The notes under the pieces were generated by a model. The model worked only from the letters and a program-made list of their open reading frames with translations, had not been told where the DNA came from and searched no databases. Position numbers and translations under genes: made by a program. A DNA stretch of 58,355 bases from contig CALEDQ010000025.1 of the NCBI GenBank assembly GCA_937949615.1, positions 1 to 58,355 of the forward strand, given 5' to 3'. The first letter of the stretch is position 1; every line of letters starts with the position of its first letter. Source of the stretch: an uncultured bacterium. GTDB taxonomy: Bacteria; Muiribacteriota; Ozemobacteria; Ozemobacterales; Ozemobacteraceae. Below, in pieces: positions 1 to 9,500 of the stretch.

Positions 1-149
1 ATGAACATCACTTATAAATCACAAAAACTTGACCAATCAATTCGGGCCACCGCTCTTCTCTCAATAAAATTGAACGGTTTGAGTCCTCCTCTAATAAGTT
101 CGACAAAGTTTTCTTTTCAAAAGATCAGGTAAACATTCGAAACCAAACC

Positions 150-680
150 TTGATTTTTAGTGAATCAGAATATGAATCCATCCGAAAAAATCACAGAAGT
201 TTTGAGTTCCAAAAAATTGACTTTGATCATTTAAGTCAAGACGAAAAGATTAAAATAGCGAAGGAAACATCAGATTTTCTTTTAACCTATTCAGATTATC
301 ATTTAAATCGGGAAGCTTTGGCTAGGTTAAAATATATTTCAGGTATGTCCGCCATACCAAATCCATTAAAAAGATTTCTTTACCAAGTCTGTGGCGGGTT
401 AATTCTTCCCTATAGGATAGTTCTATTAATGGCCACAACTATATTCTTTTTCTCAATTATCTACTATTTTTCAGGTATGCAATTTTGCATATCTAACGTA
501 ACAAAAGCTTTAAGCGTTGGTGAGGCCATGTATTTTTCAGGTATATCATTTACCACAATTGGGTACGGTGACATAGCACCTTTAAATTATGCTCGCTTTA
601 TCGCAATCACTGAAGGATTATTGGGAATTATCCTGTCGAGTGCTTTTGTGGTAAGCTTAACCCGGAAGTATATAGATTGA
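150..680 (+). CDS. two-TM potassium-channel-like protein, 5' end uncertain
   Basis: The C-terminal half is an ion-channel module: a hydrophobic segment (YRIVLLMATTIFFFSIIYY), a pore helix with the selectivity-filter motif TIGYGD, and a second membrane segment (about residues 150-170). TIGYGD is the canonical K+ filter, so a K+-conducting pore in the inner membrane is a safe inference. The first ~80 residues are soluble and charged, with no domain I recognise. The listed start is a TTG at 150 without a good ribosome site, and the frame stays open back to about position 33 without an ATG. The gene may therefore start upstream of the window, use a rare start, or be 5'-truncated. The DNA is AT-rich, like the HD-HSP90 gene and unlike the core. 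Confidence 0.7.
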   Translation: MIFSESEYESIRKNHRSFEFQKIDFDHLSQDEKIKIAKETSDFLLTYSDYHLNREALARLKYISGMSAIPNPLKRFLYQVCGGLILPYRIVLLMATTIFFFSIIYYFSGMQFCISNVTKALSVGEAMYFSGISFTTIGYGDIAPLNYARFIAITEGLLGIILSSAFVVSLTRKYID

Positions 681-814
681 AATTTGTAAATCTGATAACA
701 GAAGCTTCTTTTCAACCAACTTTTTAATGAGGAAGAAAAAAGCTACCCATCTACTATAATGCTCCCCAATGGCGAGACAAAAAATTGAAAAAAATAAGTT
801 AGAATGAATTCACT

Positions 815-1129
815 ATGAATAAACGCAATGCCCATTCACCCGAATATAAAATTAAAGCTGTTCTGGAGCTCCTGAAGGAAGAGCTGACTCTTGCTCAGGT
901 CGCTCAAAAGTATGAAGTCCACCCCAACATGCTTAGTCGTTGGAAGGCAGAATTCCTAGAATACTCTCAGGGAGCCTTTAAGCGTGGAAAAACTGAGGCG
1001 GAAAAGGATCTTAAAGCCGAAAAAGAAAGAACTCAAGAGCTGGAAAAGCTGGTTGGCCAGTTGACTCTCGATGTCGACTGGTTGAAAAAAAAATCTGCAC
1101 AACTCGGCATCAAGACTAAAAAGGCTTGA
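815..1129 (+). CDS. IS3-family transposase OrfA (helix-turn-helix)
   Basis: This 104-residue protein has the usual IS3 OrfA layout. An N-terminal HTH_Tnp_1 helix-turn-helix (SPEYKIKAVLELL ... LTLAQVAQKYEVHPNMLSRWK) binds the IS ends. A heptad-rich helix follows (about residues 60-95, ELEKLVGQLTLDVDWLKKK) for oligomerisation with OrfAB. The stop TGA (1127-1129) lies one base before the OrfB ATG, so OrfB can be translated by coupling. A run of nine A residues (1085-1093) near the 3' end is a likely slippage site. Confidence 0.92.
   Translation: MNKRNAHSPEYKIKAVLELLKEELTLAQVAQKYEVHPNMLSRWKAEFLEYSQGAFKRGKTEAEKDLKAEKERTQELEKLVGQLTLDVDWLKKKSAQLGIKTKKA
1085..1093 (+). other. A9 slippage run joining orfA to the orfB frame
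   Basis: Nine consecutive A residues lie in the leucine-zipper coding part of orfA. The orfB frame has a TGA at 1083-1085 and is open from 1086 onward, that is, exactly from this run. Losing one A (or a +1 shift) would give ...WLKKNLHNSAS... continuing into OrfB, a plausible OrfAB transposase. The more usual -1 shift would enter the third frame, not orfB. The open frame is seen; its use is inferred. Confidence 0.5.
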
Positions 1130-1130
1130 A

Positions 1131-1961
1131 ATGCTCGACTTATCGAATCCCAGTATATCAATAAAGCGGCAATCAGAGCTGGCCGGGGTAAATAGAACAA
1201 GCGCATACAGAAAGGAGACTATCAGCAAAGAATCCGAAGCCAACATCTGGTTAATGCACCGAATTGATGAAATACATACTGAATTTCCTACTTATGGATA
1301 CCGCATCATCAGCGGCATCTTAAGGAATGACGGGATAATCGTTAACCGGAAACGGATCAGGAGATTAATGCGCTTGATGGGTATTCAGGCAATCTATCCA
1401 GGCCCCAATCTTAGCAAACTGCTTCATTCAAAGTATATTAAACCGTATTTGCTTCGAAACCTGGAAATAGTAAGGCCTGACCAGGTCTGGGGAGTTGATA
1501 TCACCTACATCCGCATGGAACAGGGATTCATGTATATGTTCGTAATTCTGGACTGGTTCAGCCGTTGCGTAATCGATTACGAACTGTCCACAACGCTGGA
1601 AAAAGGCTTTGTAATTACCTGTCTTAACCGTGCTCTGGCAAAAAGCAGGCCTGAAATCATCAACAGCGATCAGGGCGGACATTTCACGAACGAAGAATAT
1701 ACCGGCCTTCTGAATAGTCTTGGAATTAAGATATCGATGGATGGAAAGGGACGCGCAACGGACAATGCCAGAACAGAGCGTTTCTTCAGAACCATGAAAT
1801 ACGATTGCATCTACATCAACGAATTCGAAAGCCCGAAGCAGCTCAGAACAGCAATCGCAAAGTTTATTGAACAGTATAATTATCAAAGACCCAGCCAGCC
1901 GCTTAATTATGAAGCACCGGCAACAATTTACTACCAAAACGCCCTAAAAAAGGCCGCTTGA
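1131..1961 (+). CDS. IS3-family transposase OrfB (DDE integrase core)
   Basis: This 276-residue protein carries an HTH_21 segment (HRIDEIHTEFPTYGYRII), then an rve-type DDE catalytic core. The three acidic residues are visible: the first Asp in VWGVDITYIRM, the second in INSDQGGHFT, and the Glu in DNARTERFFRTMKYD. The C-terminus YNYQRPSQPLNYEAPATIYY is the usual IS3 ending. It catalyses cleavage and strand transfer of the IS ends. All catalytic residues are present, so it is probably active. It starts immediately after orfA. Confidence 0.93.
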   Translation: MLDLSNPSISIKRQSELAGVNRTSAYRKETISKESEANIWLMHRIDEIHTEFPTYGYRIISGILRNDGIIVNRKRIRRLMRLMGIQAIYPGPNLSKLLHSKYIKPYLLRNLEIVRPDQVWGVDITYIRMEQGFMYMFVILDWFSRCVIDYELSTTLEKGFVITCLNRALAKSRPEIINSDQGGHFTNEEYTGLLNSLGIKISMDGKGRATDNARTERFFRTMKYDCIYINEFESPKQLRTAIAKFIEQYNYQRPSQPLNYEAPATIYYQNALKKAA

Positions 1962-2095
1962 AAAACTATGAAAGGAACACCTTAAATTTTTCAAAAAAGT
2001 GTCTTGACGGCGGGGGGCATTACATACAGCTGAACAAAATGCTTTTTTTCGACAGAGCTATAAGCAGGAATAAAAATCAACCAAGGAGAGCTTTT

Positions 2096-2290
2096 ATGGC
2101 AAAACGTGAAAAATATCAATCAACCATACGCTGCCTCAAATGTGGAGCAATTTGTACTGCAACGTATTCGGAGAATGAGAATCCCGTTTTTGGAAACGGA
2201 GTGGAAAAGAAGATCGAGTCGGTGAGTCATGGTTTTAGAATTGAGTTGGAAAGAATAATCTGCGGTAATTGCAATTTGCCAATACAATAG
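2096..2290 (+). CDS. small double-CxxC (zinc-ribbon-like) protein
   Basis: This 64-residue protein starts at an ATG preceded by the strong ribosome site AAGGAGAG; a longer in-frame reading back to 1958 would begin inside the IS element and is not favoured. Two CxxC pairs (CLKC near residue 14 and CGNC near residue 58) frame a charged, beta-prone middle, as in a zinc ribbon. I do not recognise a named family. It lies between the IS right end and the 3' end of the convergent HD-HSP90 gene in AT-rich DNA. The function is unknown; nucleic-acid or protein binding through zinc is the natural guess. Confidence 0.7.
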   Translation: MAKREKYQSTIRCLKCGAICTATYSENENPVFGNGVEKKIESVSHGFRIELERIICGNCNLPIQ

Positions 2291-2407
2291 GAGAGGTGGT
2301 CTTGAAAAACCGATCAAATTCTTAAGTGATTAAATAACAGAATTGTTAAAATTATGTGTAAATTCTCAGGGAAATTGACCTGAAAAACGGCTGTTTTTCT
2401 CAGTTTT

Positions 2408-2437
2408 CGTTACCATTTTGAGAATCCTCTGGTAACG
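2408..2437 (+). repeat. 8-bp inverted repeat between convergent genes
   Basis: CGTTACCA (2408-2415) and TGGTAACG (2430-2437) are exact complements around a 14-nt loop, between the convergent zinc-ribbon gene and HD-HSP90 gene. There is no clear T tract, so terminator function is doubtful. A 12-bp direct repeat ATTTAAGCTTGG (2451-2462 and 2517-2528) follows; its second copy covers the last codons of the HD-HSP90 gene. Confidence 0.45.
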
Positions 2438-2518
2438 GTCAGAGAAAATCATTTAAGCTTGGCCAACAGCCTATTAGCAAACCACCAAAATCGTTACAAT
2501 GCCCCGGGAATTCAGGAT

Positions 2519-5035
2519 TTAAGCTTGGGATTTTTCGTAAGAAGGATTTGGCACATAGAATGTGTCAATAAATTTTCTTATAGTTTCCTTTTCATCTGCT
2601 GCAAAAGACATTGTTTTACAAGCCCCAAAGTGTATTGCTCTGCCAAGGATGGAATTTAAATCTTCTTTTGAAGAAGCATCAATATTGTTTCTCGATATAT
2701 CTGGGATAAAGTTTTTTGACGTGATATTTGCTACTATTGTTTTTATTTCAAAAATTGATGCAATGGTCGGAATATTAAAGTAAAAATCCTTGATTAGAAC
2801 CCCACGTATAAAAAGCTCCGTGCGCCCTTGTCTTCCGCCAAAACAGCCATTGCTACGGAAATGAGATGTATAAGGCAAATAAAGATGATTCGTTTTACCT
2901 TCAAAAAAGGTTTTTGTTTCAACAAATATCTTTGTTGGACAGAATTCAGAATGACCAAGATTTACCAAGTCCTGAAATGTAAAATTTTCAAAAATTGCAT
3001 CGTTTTGTTCAATTTCTTGCTCACATAAATCATTTTGCAACTCTTTTGGCACAATAACTGAAATCCAGTTTAATTCATGATCTAGCTTGTCAATAACCTC
3101 ATCAATATCGTCATCTGTAAAATTCATCCCATTTTGAAAATCATCTTCTACATGATTCTCAACTATTGGTATCCTAAGAAACTGGATTTTTCTATCTAAG
3201 ATATAATTATCTATTTGAAATGAAGAATAATCAGAAACTTTCTCAAGCCCATTTTCATCAGTATAGCTATACAATGTGTCTGGGAAGTCAATTTGCTCAA
3301 AATTGCTTACAAAAGCTTTTTTTTCTTTTAGTATTGTATAACCTTCAAAACCACCCAAGTATTCTTTGAGGTCAACTTTGAATAGTCCTCTATCTAGGGG
3401 TTCTAAGTAATTAATTGAATTCTTGATTGGAAAAATAATCTCATTCTTTTTTTCAATTAATTCAAATGTAATGCCATCAGTTAAAAAATACCTTTCTAGG
3501 AAATCGCTTACTTTTTTTGAGCTATTTTCAAAAAAGTGCATAAATTCGCTAAAGTTTAAAATAACTTCAGTTCCCTCAAAACAAACATCTTCAGATACTG
3601 TCAATGATGTGTATTCATTTCCTTTTTCCAGTTCAATTGTGTATTTGTTTTTTGATTTGTAGTGTCTTGTCTCGACCCTAACGTTATTTGACAACATAAA
3701 ACAAGAAAGGAAACCAATGCCAAAATTACCAATTGGTTGGTAGGAAAAATCTTTTAGCAAAAAATCTCCAGAAGTGTAATAAGAAACACCAATGTTCAGA
3801 AAATGTTTCTTAATTATATCAACCGACATTCCTGTGCCATTATCTTTGATAATCACTTGATTTTTATCTTCGTCAATAATTACTTTTATTTTTGGAAGGT
3901 ATTTATCACTACCAAATTCGTAGCTTTTATTTTCTATTTCTTGACGTATTTTACATGAATCAATAGAGTTTTGTATTAGTTCTCGAAGGCCTAAAGTGTT
4001 GTTGCCATAGATTTTTTCGCCCATTAGTAATGAGCTAATTGCTTTAAACTCTAAGGTCATCTTGTAATCTGAAAATGAAAAGCCCTCCGTTTGAATATTT
4101 ACTTCAGGCTTTGTTTCATACATCATTCCATACTGTGGTTGCATTCCACTTACTAATGAGGTCGTTTTTTCTAGCTCACTTTCTACCCAGCCAATGTAAA
4201 CAAGGATTTTCCTATGTATGCTGGCATTTTTTGTCTTTCCATGAAATACAATTTTTTTGTGGTTCGTTTTTTCATTAAATAGTATTTTGTCGTTATTAGA
4301 AATAACAAAATGTTGCTGCCACTCTTCGTTACTAATACCTTTTGGCGAAATTAGTTTGTATAAACCGTACGGGGTTCGGTTGCTATCAATATCAAGTATG
4401 TCTGCTAATCTAAGCACTGCGGCAATAAACTGCGAATTAAAAGCATAGTCACCACGAATTTCATTAACTCTAAGATTTGCTTTGATCCAATCGTGGTCTC
4501 TAGTATGACTTTCACAGATCATTGACAATTCATTCGAGAAATCCAAAGTTGGCAATCTGGGAATTGCAAACCTTTCTTTTATAGGCCCGGTTATATACTT
4601 TGCTGATAGAGAAGAATGAATTAGTCTAACAAATTCCTGTAAGGCTATATCCTCATCACCATTTGTAAGATTTTTCATCGCAGAAAATTTAATTTCGCAA
4701 AATGGAAAACGATCTGTTTTTATCAATTCAATATCTTCTTCGCTAACAGCCATCCCTATGTCATGAAGTAATGCTGAATAAATTAGAAGTGCAATTTCAA
4801 GCTCATTTAACTTTCTATAGTCACTAACAAGCTTACTCATGTATTCTGCAACTCTGAATGAGTGGGCAATATTGTGAAGAGTATAATTGGGAAAAACATG
4901 CTGAACTCTGCTGTTTAAAATATCTTTGATTTCATTGTAAACTTCTTCTATTGTGTGGAGAAAAGGACTGTTTATTTCTTTCAAATGTTTGATAAGTGTT
5001 AAGTTCTGTAGGGCTAGCTCGGTTACAGTGTTCAT
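2519..5035 (-). CDS. HD phosphohydrolase fused to HSP90-type GHKL ATPase
   Basis: This is an 838-residue two-domain protein. The N-terminal ~250 residues are an HD domain: His near 56 (NIAHSF), the HD pair near 92 (LLHDIG), a later His (LIHSSLS) and Asp (LRLADILDID). From about residue 340 comes an HSP90-like ATPase: RELIQNSIDSC near 353 (Glu and Asn of the N box), DNGTGM near 399, GNFGIGF near 438. A partial HSP90 middle-domain resemblance follows (FIRGVLIKDF, and PDISRNNID near 780). I prefer the ATG at 5035, which has AAAGGAA upstream, over the ATG 18 codons earlier. The DNA is markedly AT-rich. It may be a nucleotide- or nucleic-acid-hydrolysing effector controlled by an ATP-driven clamp; a role in phage defence is inference. 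Confidence 0.85.
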   Translation of the reverse strand: MNTVTELALQNLTLIKHLKEINSPFLHTIEEVYNEIKDILNSRVQHVFPNYTLHNIAHSFRVAEYMSKLVSDYRKLNELEIALLIYSALLHDIGMAVSEEDIELIKTDRFPFCEIKFSAMKNLTNGDEDIALQEFVRLIHSSLSAKYITGPIKERFAIPRLPTLDFSNELSMICESHTRDHDWIKANLRVNEIRGDYAFNSQFIAAVLRLADILDIDSNRTPYGLYKLISPKGISNEEWQQHFVISNNDKILFNEKTNHKKIVFHGKTKNASIHRKILVYIGWVESELEKTTSLVSGMQPQYGMMYETKPEVNIQTEGFSFSDYKMTLEFKAISSLLMGEKIYGNNTLGLRELIQNSIDSCKIRQEIENKSYEFGSDKYLPKIKVIIDEDKNQVIIKDNGTGMSVDIIKKHFLNIGVSYYTSGDFLLKDFSYQPIGNFGIGFLSCFMLSNNVRVETRHYKSKNKYTIELEKGNEYTSLTVSEDVCFEGTEVILNFSEFMHFFENSSKKVSDFLERYFLTDGITFELIEKKNEIIFPIKNSINYLEPLDRGLFKVDLKEYLGGFEGYTILKEKKAFVSNFEQIDFPDTLYSYTDENGLEKVSDYSSFQIDNYILDRKIQFLRIPIVENHVEDDFQNGMNFTDDDIDEVIDKLDHELNWISVIVPKELQNDLCEQEIEQNDAIFENFTFQDLVNLGHSEFCPTKIFVETKTFFEGKTNHLYLPYTSHFRSNGCFGGRQGRTELFIRGVLIKDFYFNIPTIASIFEIKTIVANITSKNFIPDISRNNIDASSKEDLNSILGRAIHFGACKTMSFAADEKETIRKFIDTFYVPNPSYEKSQA

Positions 5036-5229
5036 TTTTATATTTTCCTTTATTCTTACACTGAGGTATGAATTCGCTGTCCGAGACAAAAATACAATAA
5101 TGATACTGTGTTGTTCAATATAAACAAACTTTCCATTTCTTATACAAGCGTTGAGCTAAAAATTCAATTTCTGTCGTGATGGTTTATTTGCAGATACTGT
5201 GAACAGAGCAGAAACTTGGCTATACTGCT

Positions 5230-6252
5230 TCAGAACGTCGAGCCGGGACGTGGTGGCAGGGCGGGGGCTGCCTGGCGCAGGGTTTCGGCGCTGTGCTCGG
5301 GGATAGAACTGTTGATATACATGCCGGTGCCCAGCTCAAAGCCGGCCGCTTTCGAAAGGCGCGGCACGATCGCGAGATACCAGTGAAAGTGTGGAGCATC
5401 GGCTTCGTCGGGTGCGAGCGATCGGATGACGAAATTGAACGAGGGGTTCTGCAGCGCGGTGTGCAGCCGGCCCAGAACATTCGGCAGCAGAGCCGCCAGG
5501 TCATCCAGTTCAACCTGGCTGGCTGTCGAAAAGCAGGCCGAATGCCGCTTCGGGAATATCCAGACATGATAAGGCGACAGCGACGCAAAAGGTATGAACG
5601 CCACAAAATGCTTTGTTTCAGCAATGAGGCGCTTCGCATCACTGACTTCTTCATTCAAAGTTTTACAGTAGAGACAGATTCCGGTTTCCTGCAGTGATCT
5701 TTCGGCGAGCTCGATACGCTGCAGCACCTGTCCTGGAATAACCGGCGTGCCGACGATCTGTGAATGCGGGTGCTCTAGCGAAGTGCCGGCGTCCGGGCCG
5801 TGGTTCTTGTAGAGAATAACGTGTTTGACGCGCGGGTCTTCATAAAACGCGAGAAAGCGCCGGCGGTAGACTTCGAGCAGATTGCGCGTTTCTTCGAACG
5901 TGTGGAAAGCAATAATATGATCGTGGCGCGGCGATTCGACGATAACTTCGTGGCGGCCGACACCATTGACGGTCTTTTTCTCAGGGTCGAGGGCCATCGC
6001 TTCACCGACCGCCGAAAGCGCCGAAAACTTGTTGCGCACCGAACGGATCAGCCAGTTTCCAGCCGCATCGTCGAGCCGATACTCTTCATCAGCCGCTGCC
6101 GCCTCGTTGCCACGGCAGAACGGGCAGCCTGCAACATAGGCCGGCACCACCGCCTGCTGCGCCCGCTCAGCAAAATTCATCGGGCGCTTCGCCCGTTCAG
6201 TCGCAATAATCACCCAGTCACCAGTAATCGCATTGTACCTGATCTCAGACAT
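5230..6252 (-). CDS. galT: galactose-1-phosphate uridylyltransferase family protein
   Basis: This 340-residue HIT-superfamily protein transfers UMP between UDP-glucose and galactose 1-phosphate in the Leloir pathway. The N-terminus RYNAITGDWVIIATERAKRP is typical of the family; CPFC (near residue 43) is half of a zinc site. The nucleophile motif HPHSQ sits near residue 161, and the C-terminal HFHWYLAIVPR matches GalT1-like proteins. The length is normal. No other Leloir gene is adjacent, so related nucleotidyl transfer (for example ADP-glucose phosphorylase type) cannot be excluded. Here the GC content returns to the core level. Confidence 0.88.
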   Translation of the reverse strand: MSEIRYNAITGDWVIIATERAKRPMNFAERAQQAVVPAYVAGCPFCRGNEAAAADEEYRLDDAAGNWLIRSVRNKFSALSAVGEAMALDPEKKTVNGVGRHEVIVESPRHDHIIAFHTFEETRNLLEVYRRRFLAFYEDPRVKHVILYKNHGPDAGTSLEHPHSQIVGTPVIPGQVLQRIELAERSLQETGICLYCKTLNEEVSDAKRLIAETKHFVAFIPFASLSPYHVWIFPKRHSACFSTASQVELDDLAALLPNVLGRLHTALQNPSFNFVIRSLAPDEADAPHFHWYLAIVPRLSKAAGFELGTGMYINSSIPEHSAETLRQAAPALPPRPGSTF

Positions 6253-6331
6253 GTCTTTAATCCTTTCTCACTTAATCAGATCTAACGGTATTTATGAAGA
6301 TCGAAAAGGACTCACTGCAGGCGGGGAGAGA

Positions 6332-6426
6332 AGCCGGGATTACTTTTTCGGAAGCTTGTGAGCGAAGCGGTTTGCCGAAGGCAAAGGCCAGCTCTGAGCC
6401 AACCCTGGAGAAAAAGTAACCCGGCT
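6332..6426. repeat. nested inverted repeat between galT and the LplT-Aas gene
   Basis: The left arm (6332-6349) and right arm (6410-6426) are complementary over 17 bases with one bulged T, giving an outer stem around a 60-base interior. Inside is a perfect TTTGCC-GAA-GGCAAA hairpin (6371-6385). The arms end in T5/A5, so it could terminate transcripts in either orientation; equally it may be a dispersed repeat. It lies downstream of the minus-strand LplT-Aas gene and upstream of galT. Confidence 0.6.
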
Positions 6427-6511
6427 GATAGGACACGCCGCCGAACCGGTATAAATATTCAATATGTTATTACTTGTCCTGATTTTTAAGAGATAACATA
6501 TATATGGTTTC

Positions 6512-9500
6512 TTAGGTTGAAGGGCAGAGGGCTTTGACTGCGGTTTCCTTGAGGCCGCGCAGGTCGACTTTGCCGGTGCCGAGAACCGGAATCTTATCGA
6601 CTTTCACAAAACTGTCCTTTTTCGGAATAAACAGATTCGGCAGACCCATGCCGGCCATCTTTTCGAGCACGCCGGCGATTTTTTCCTCGTCGATCGTGTG
6701 AATGACGGCAAGCGACTCGCCCTTGCGTTCATCAGGCACGGCCGTGACCGCAAATACCCTGATATCGGAGCCGAACGCCTCGTGCAGAGCGTCTTCGACC
6801 TTGCCGTGCGGCACCATTTCGCCGCCGATCTTCGAGAAACGCGACAGACGGTCGGTGATCTTGATGAAGCCGCTTTCGTCCATGATCGCGATGTCGCCGG
6901 TCGTATACCAGCCATCTTTGAGAACCTTTGCGGTCAGGTCGGGACGGCCGATGTAGCCCTGCATGACGTTCGGGCCCTTGACCAGCAGCATTCCGGGTTT
7001 GCCGGGCGGCAGGAGGGCACCGGTCTCGGAATCGACGATGCGCACCGAAACGCCGGGCACCGGGTGCCCGACAAAGCCGCGCCGCGAGCCGAACTGGTAG
7101 ATGCCCTGGCCGCGGTAATCGAGGGTGCTGACCGTGATCGCCGGGGCACATTCGGTGGCGCCGTAGCCTTCGATCGGCTTGATTCCGAACTTCTCTTCGA
7201 AAGCGGCCGCGAGCTTCTCAGTCAGCTTTTCGGCGCCGGTGAAAACGATGCGCAGACTGCCAAGCTGGCCGGGCGAGCAGCGCCGCATGTAAATCTGCAG
7301 AAAAGTCGGGGTCGCGATCAGGAAAGTGACTGCCTCGTTCTCGATCACTTCGCCAATTTTTCCGGCGTCGAGCGGGTTCGGGTGAAAGACGATGCCCATG
7401 CCGAAGCGGATCGCATACCACAGCGACATGTAGCCGAACGAGTGAAACAGCGGCAGAATGCCGAGCAGCTTGTCTGAATCGTTGACGGTGATCGCCTGGC
7501 CGACCGCCTCCGCGTTCGCGGCGACGTTGTAGTGCGAAAGCATGACGCCCTTCGGCTCACCGGTGCTGCCGCTCGAAAAGATGATGGTCGCGGTCTCTTC
7601 GACAGATGGCCGGGAAACGGCACCGCACAGCTTCTCGATCAGCCGTATCGGCAGACAGAACGCGGCGAAAACTGCCAGAAGCCGGGTCGTGAAGCCAATA
7701 TTCGGCAGCACGTCTTCGAGATAGATAATTTTGGCATCTTCAGGCAGTTCGAGCGTTGCTTTTTCGATAAAGGTGCGGCTGGTGATGATGCTTTTGATGC
7801 CGGCCTGATTCAGCGCCGAGGTCATGCCTGATTTTCCGGCAGTGAAGTTGAGGTTGACCGAAACTTTACCGGCCATCGCGGTCGCGATATTGGCGAGGGC
7901 ACCGCCCATCGTCGGGGGCATCAGAATGCCGACGTTTTTCTCATCACCCCAGAGCGGCCCGAGGGCACGGGTGAGGGCGATCGAGCTGATCAGGGCAGTC
8001 AGACGGTTCATCGATTTTCCTGATGAATCGGCGAAAGCTGTGCGCCAGGGGCGGGTGCGCATGCGTCTGATAAAGTAATGGTGAAGCGGGCGTGACTCGG
8101 CGCGGCGGTAGTCCCAGGCGCGTGTCGCGAGTTCCTGCACTGCGATGCGAACGCCGTGCGCCGGTGTGTCGGCCGGCATCGGTTCGCCGAAAGTGACAGT
8201 GATAGGGTAGGGGAAAGTTTCGGGAAGTTTCGTCAGGAAACGGCCGCCGGAACGGCTGTAGATGCTGCCCCAGACGCGGTCGAGGTGCACCGGAATAATC
8301 GGCGCCTGACGGCCGCGCACGATCTTTTCGAGCCCGCGCCTGAACGGCAGCATTTGCCCGGTGCGGGTGATCTGGCCTTCGGCGAAGATGCAGACCAGGT
8401 CGCCCTGATCGAGAAAGCTGCCCGCATCGCGCAGAGCCTTGAGAATCATTTTGAGGCCGCCGGTGGCCGAGACGGGGATCGCGTGCATCGCTTTCATCAG
8501 CCAGTGCAGCAGCGGGTGGTGATAGTAGATTTCGTCGACGAGGAAACGCACCTGCCGGTCGGTGCTCGCCATGACGAGAAAACTGTCGATGAACGAAACA
8601 TGGTTGGGAACCAGCAGAGCCCCGCCTTCGAGCGGGATTTTTTCGCCGTTGACGATAGTGAGGCGATAGAAGAAGTGGGTGATGATGACGAAAATCAGCC
8701 TGATCAAAAAGTCGGGCAGCAGATAGATCGCCCAGAGCATGCCGGCGGTGGTGATTATCGAGGTGAAAATGAGAATGCCCAGCGGCGTCAGGCCGGCAAC
8801 CGCCAGACCGGCGGCGCCAAGCGAGCCAACGACGATCGAGGCGAAAATGAAAACATTGGCGAGGGCGATGACGCCACCGCGTCGCTCTGCCGGTGAGCGC
8901 CACTGCAGAATTGCGTTCAGGGGCACGACGATCAGACCGCTGGCAATACCGAGAGCGGCCATGAATGCCAGAGTCAGATAATAGCCGGGCGCGATGAGGC
9001 CGAAAAGCATGGTGAAAAAGCCGATGCCGATAGCGCCGAGCGGAATCAGACCGTATTCGACGAGCCGGCCCGAAAGTCGGCCGGCCCAGACGCTGCCCAG
9101 GCCGACGCCGATGCCGTAAAACGCCAGAGGCAGACCGCTGAGTGTGTCTGAATCAGGCTTGCCAAGTGTCAGGGCTTTCGCGTAGACGAGGATGTCCTGG
9201 CCGAGCAGGCTGGCTATGGCCCAGAACAGACCTGAGCCGAGAACTGCCAGCCAGATGACCCGGTCGGCAAGGATGGCCTGCAGTGAGCCTTTAATAGTGT
9301 CGACAAAGCCGCCCTCGCTGCGGGCGACAGGTGTGTGAGGAATACCGAATGAAGCGATGCAGCCGATGGCGGCAAAGATCGCGAGACACAGGCCGCTGAG
9401 CCAGATATTCGCACCGGCCAGGTCGAGCAGAAAGCCGCCGGCGGCGGTGCCGGCGATGATCGCGATGAAGGTCCACATTTCAAGCGCGGCGTTGCCTTTC

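Larger units (their letters stand above)
760..2019 (+). mobile_element. IS3-family insertion sequence, about 1260 bp
   Basis: Two consecutive ORFs, a small HTH/leucine-zipper OrfA and a DDE OrfB, lie between imperfect terminal inverted repeats. The left end (760-779) starts TGCTCCCC and the right end (2000-2019) ends GGGGGGCA; 14 of 20 positions match, and the 5'-TG...CA-3' ends are typical of IS3. The similarity may extend outward by TAA/TTA. I see no convincing direct target duplication (left flank ATAA, right flank TTAC), so the exact ends are uncertain or the insertion is old. Both ORFs look intact. Confidence 0.88.

Noticed and set aside
1428..1937. 169-codon frame opposite the IS3 orfB
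   Set aside because: Antisense shadow of a clear DDE transposase.
2451..2528. 12-bp direct repeats (ATTTAAGCTTGG) as element ends or attachment sites
   Set aside because: Only two copies 66 bp apart, one inside a gene; no integrase or boundary change fits them.
7944..8903. 319-codon frame inside the LplT-Aas gene
   Set aside because: Arg/His-rich out-of-frame reading of the real gene, typical of high-GC shadows.
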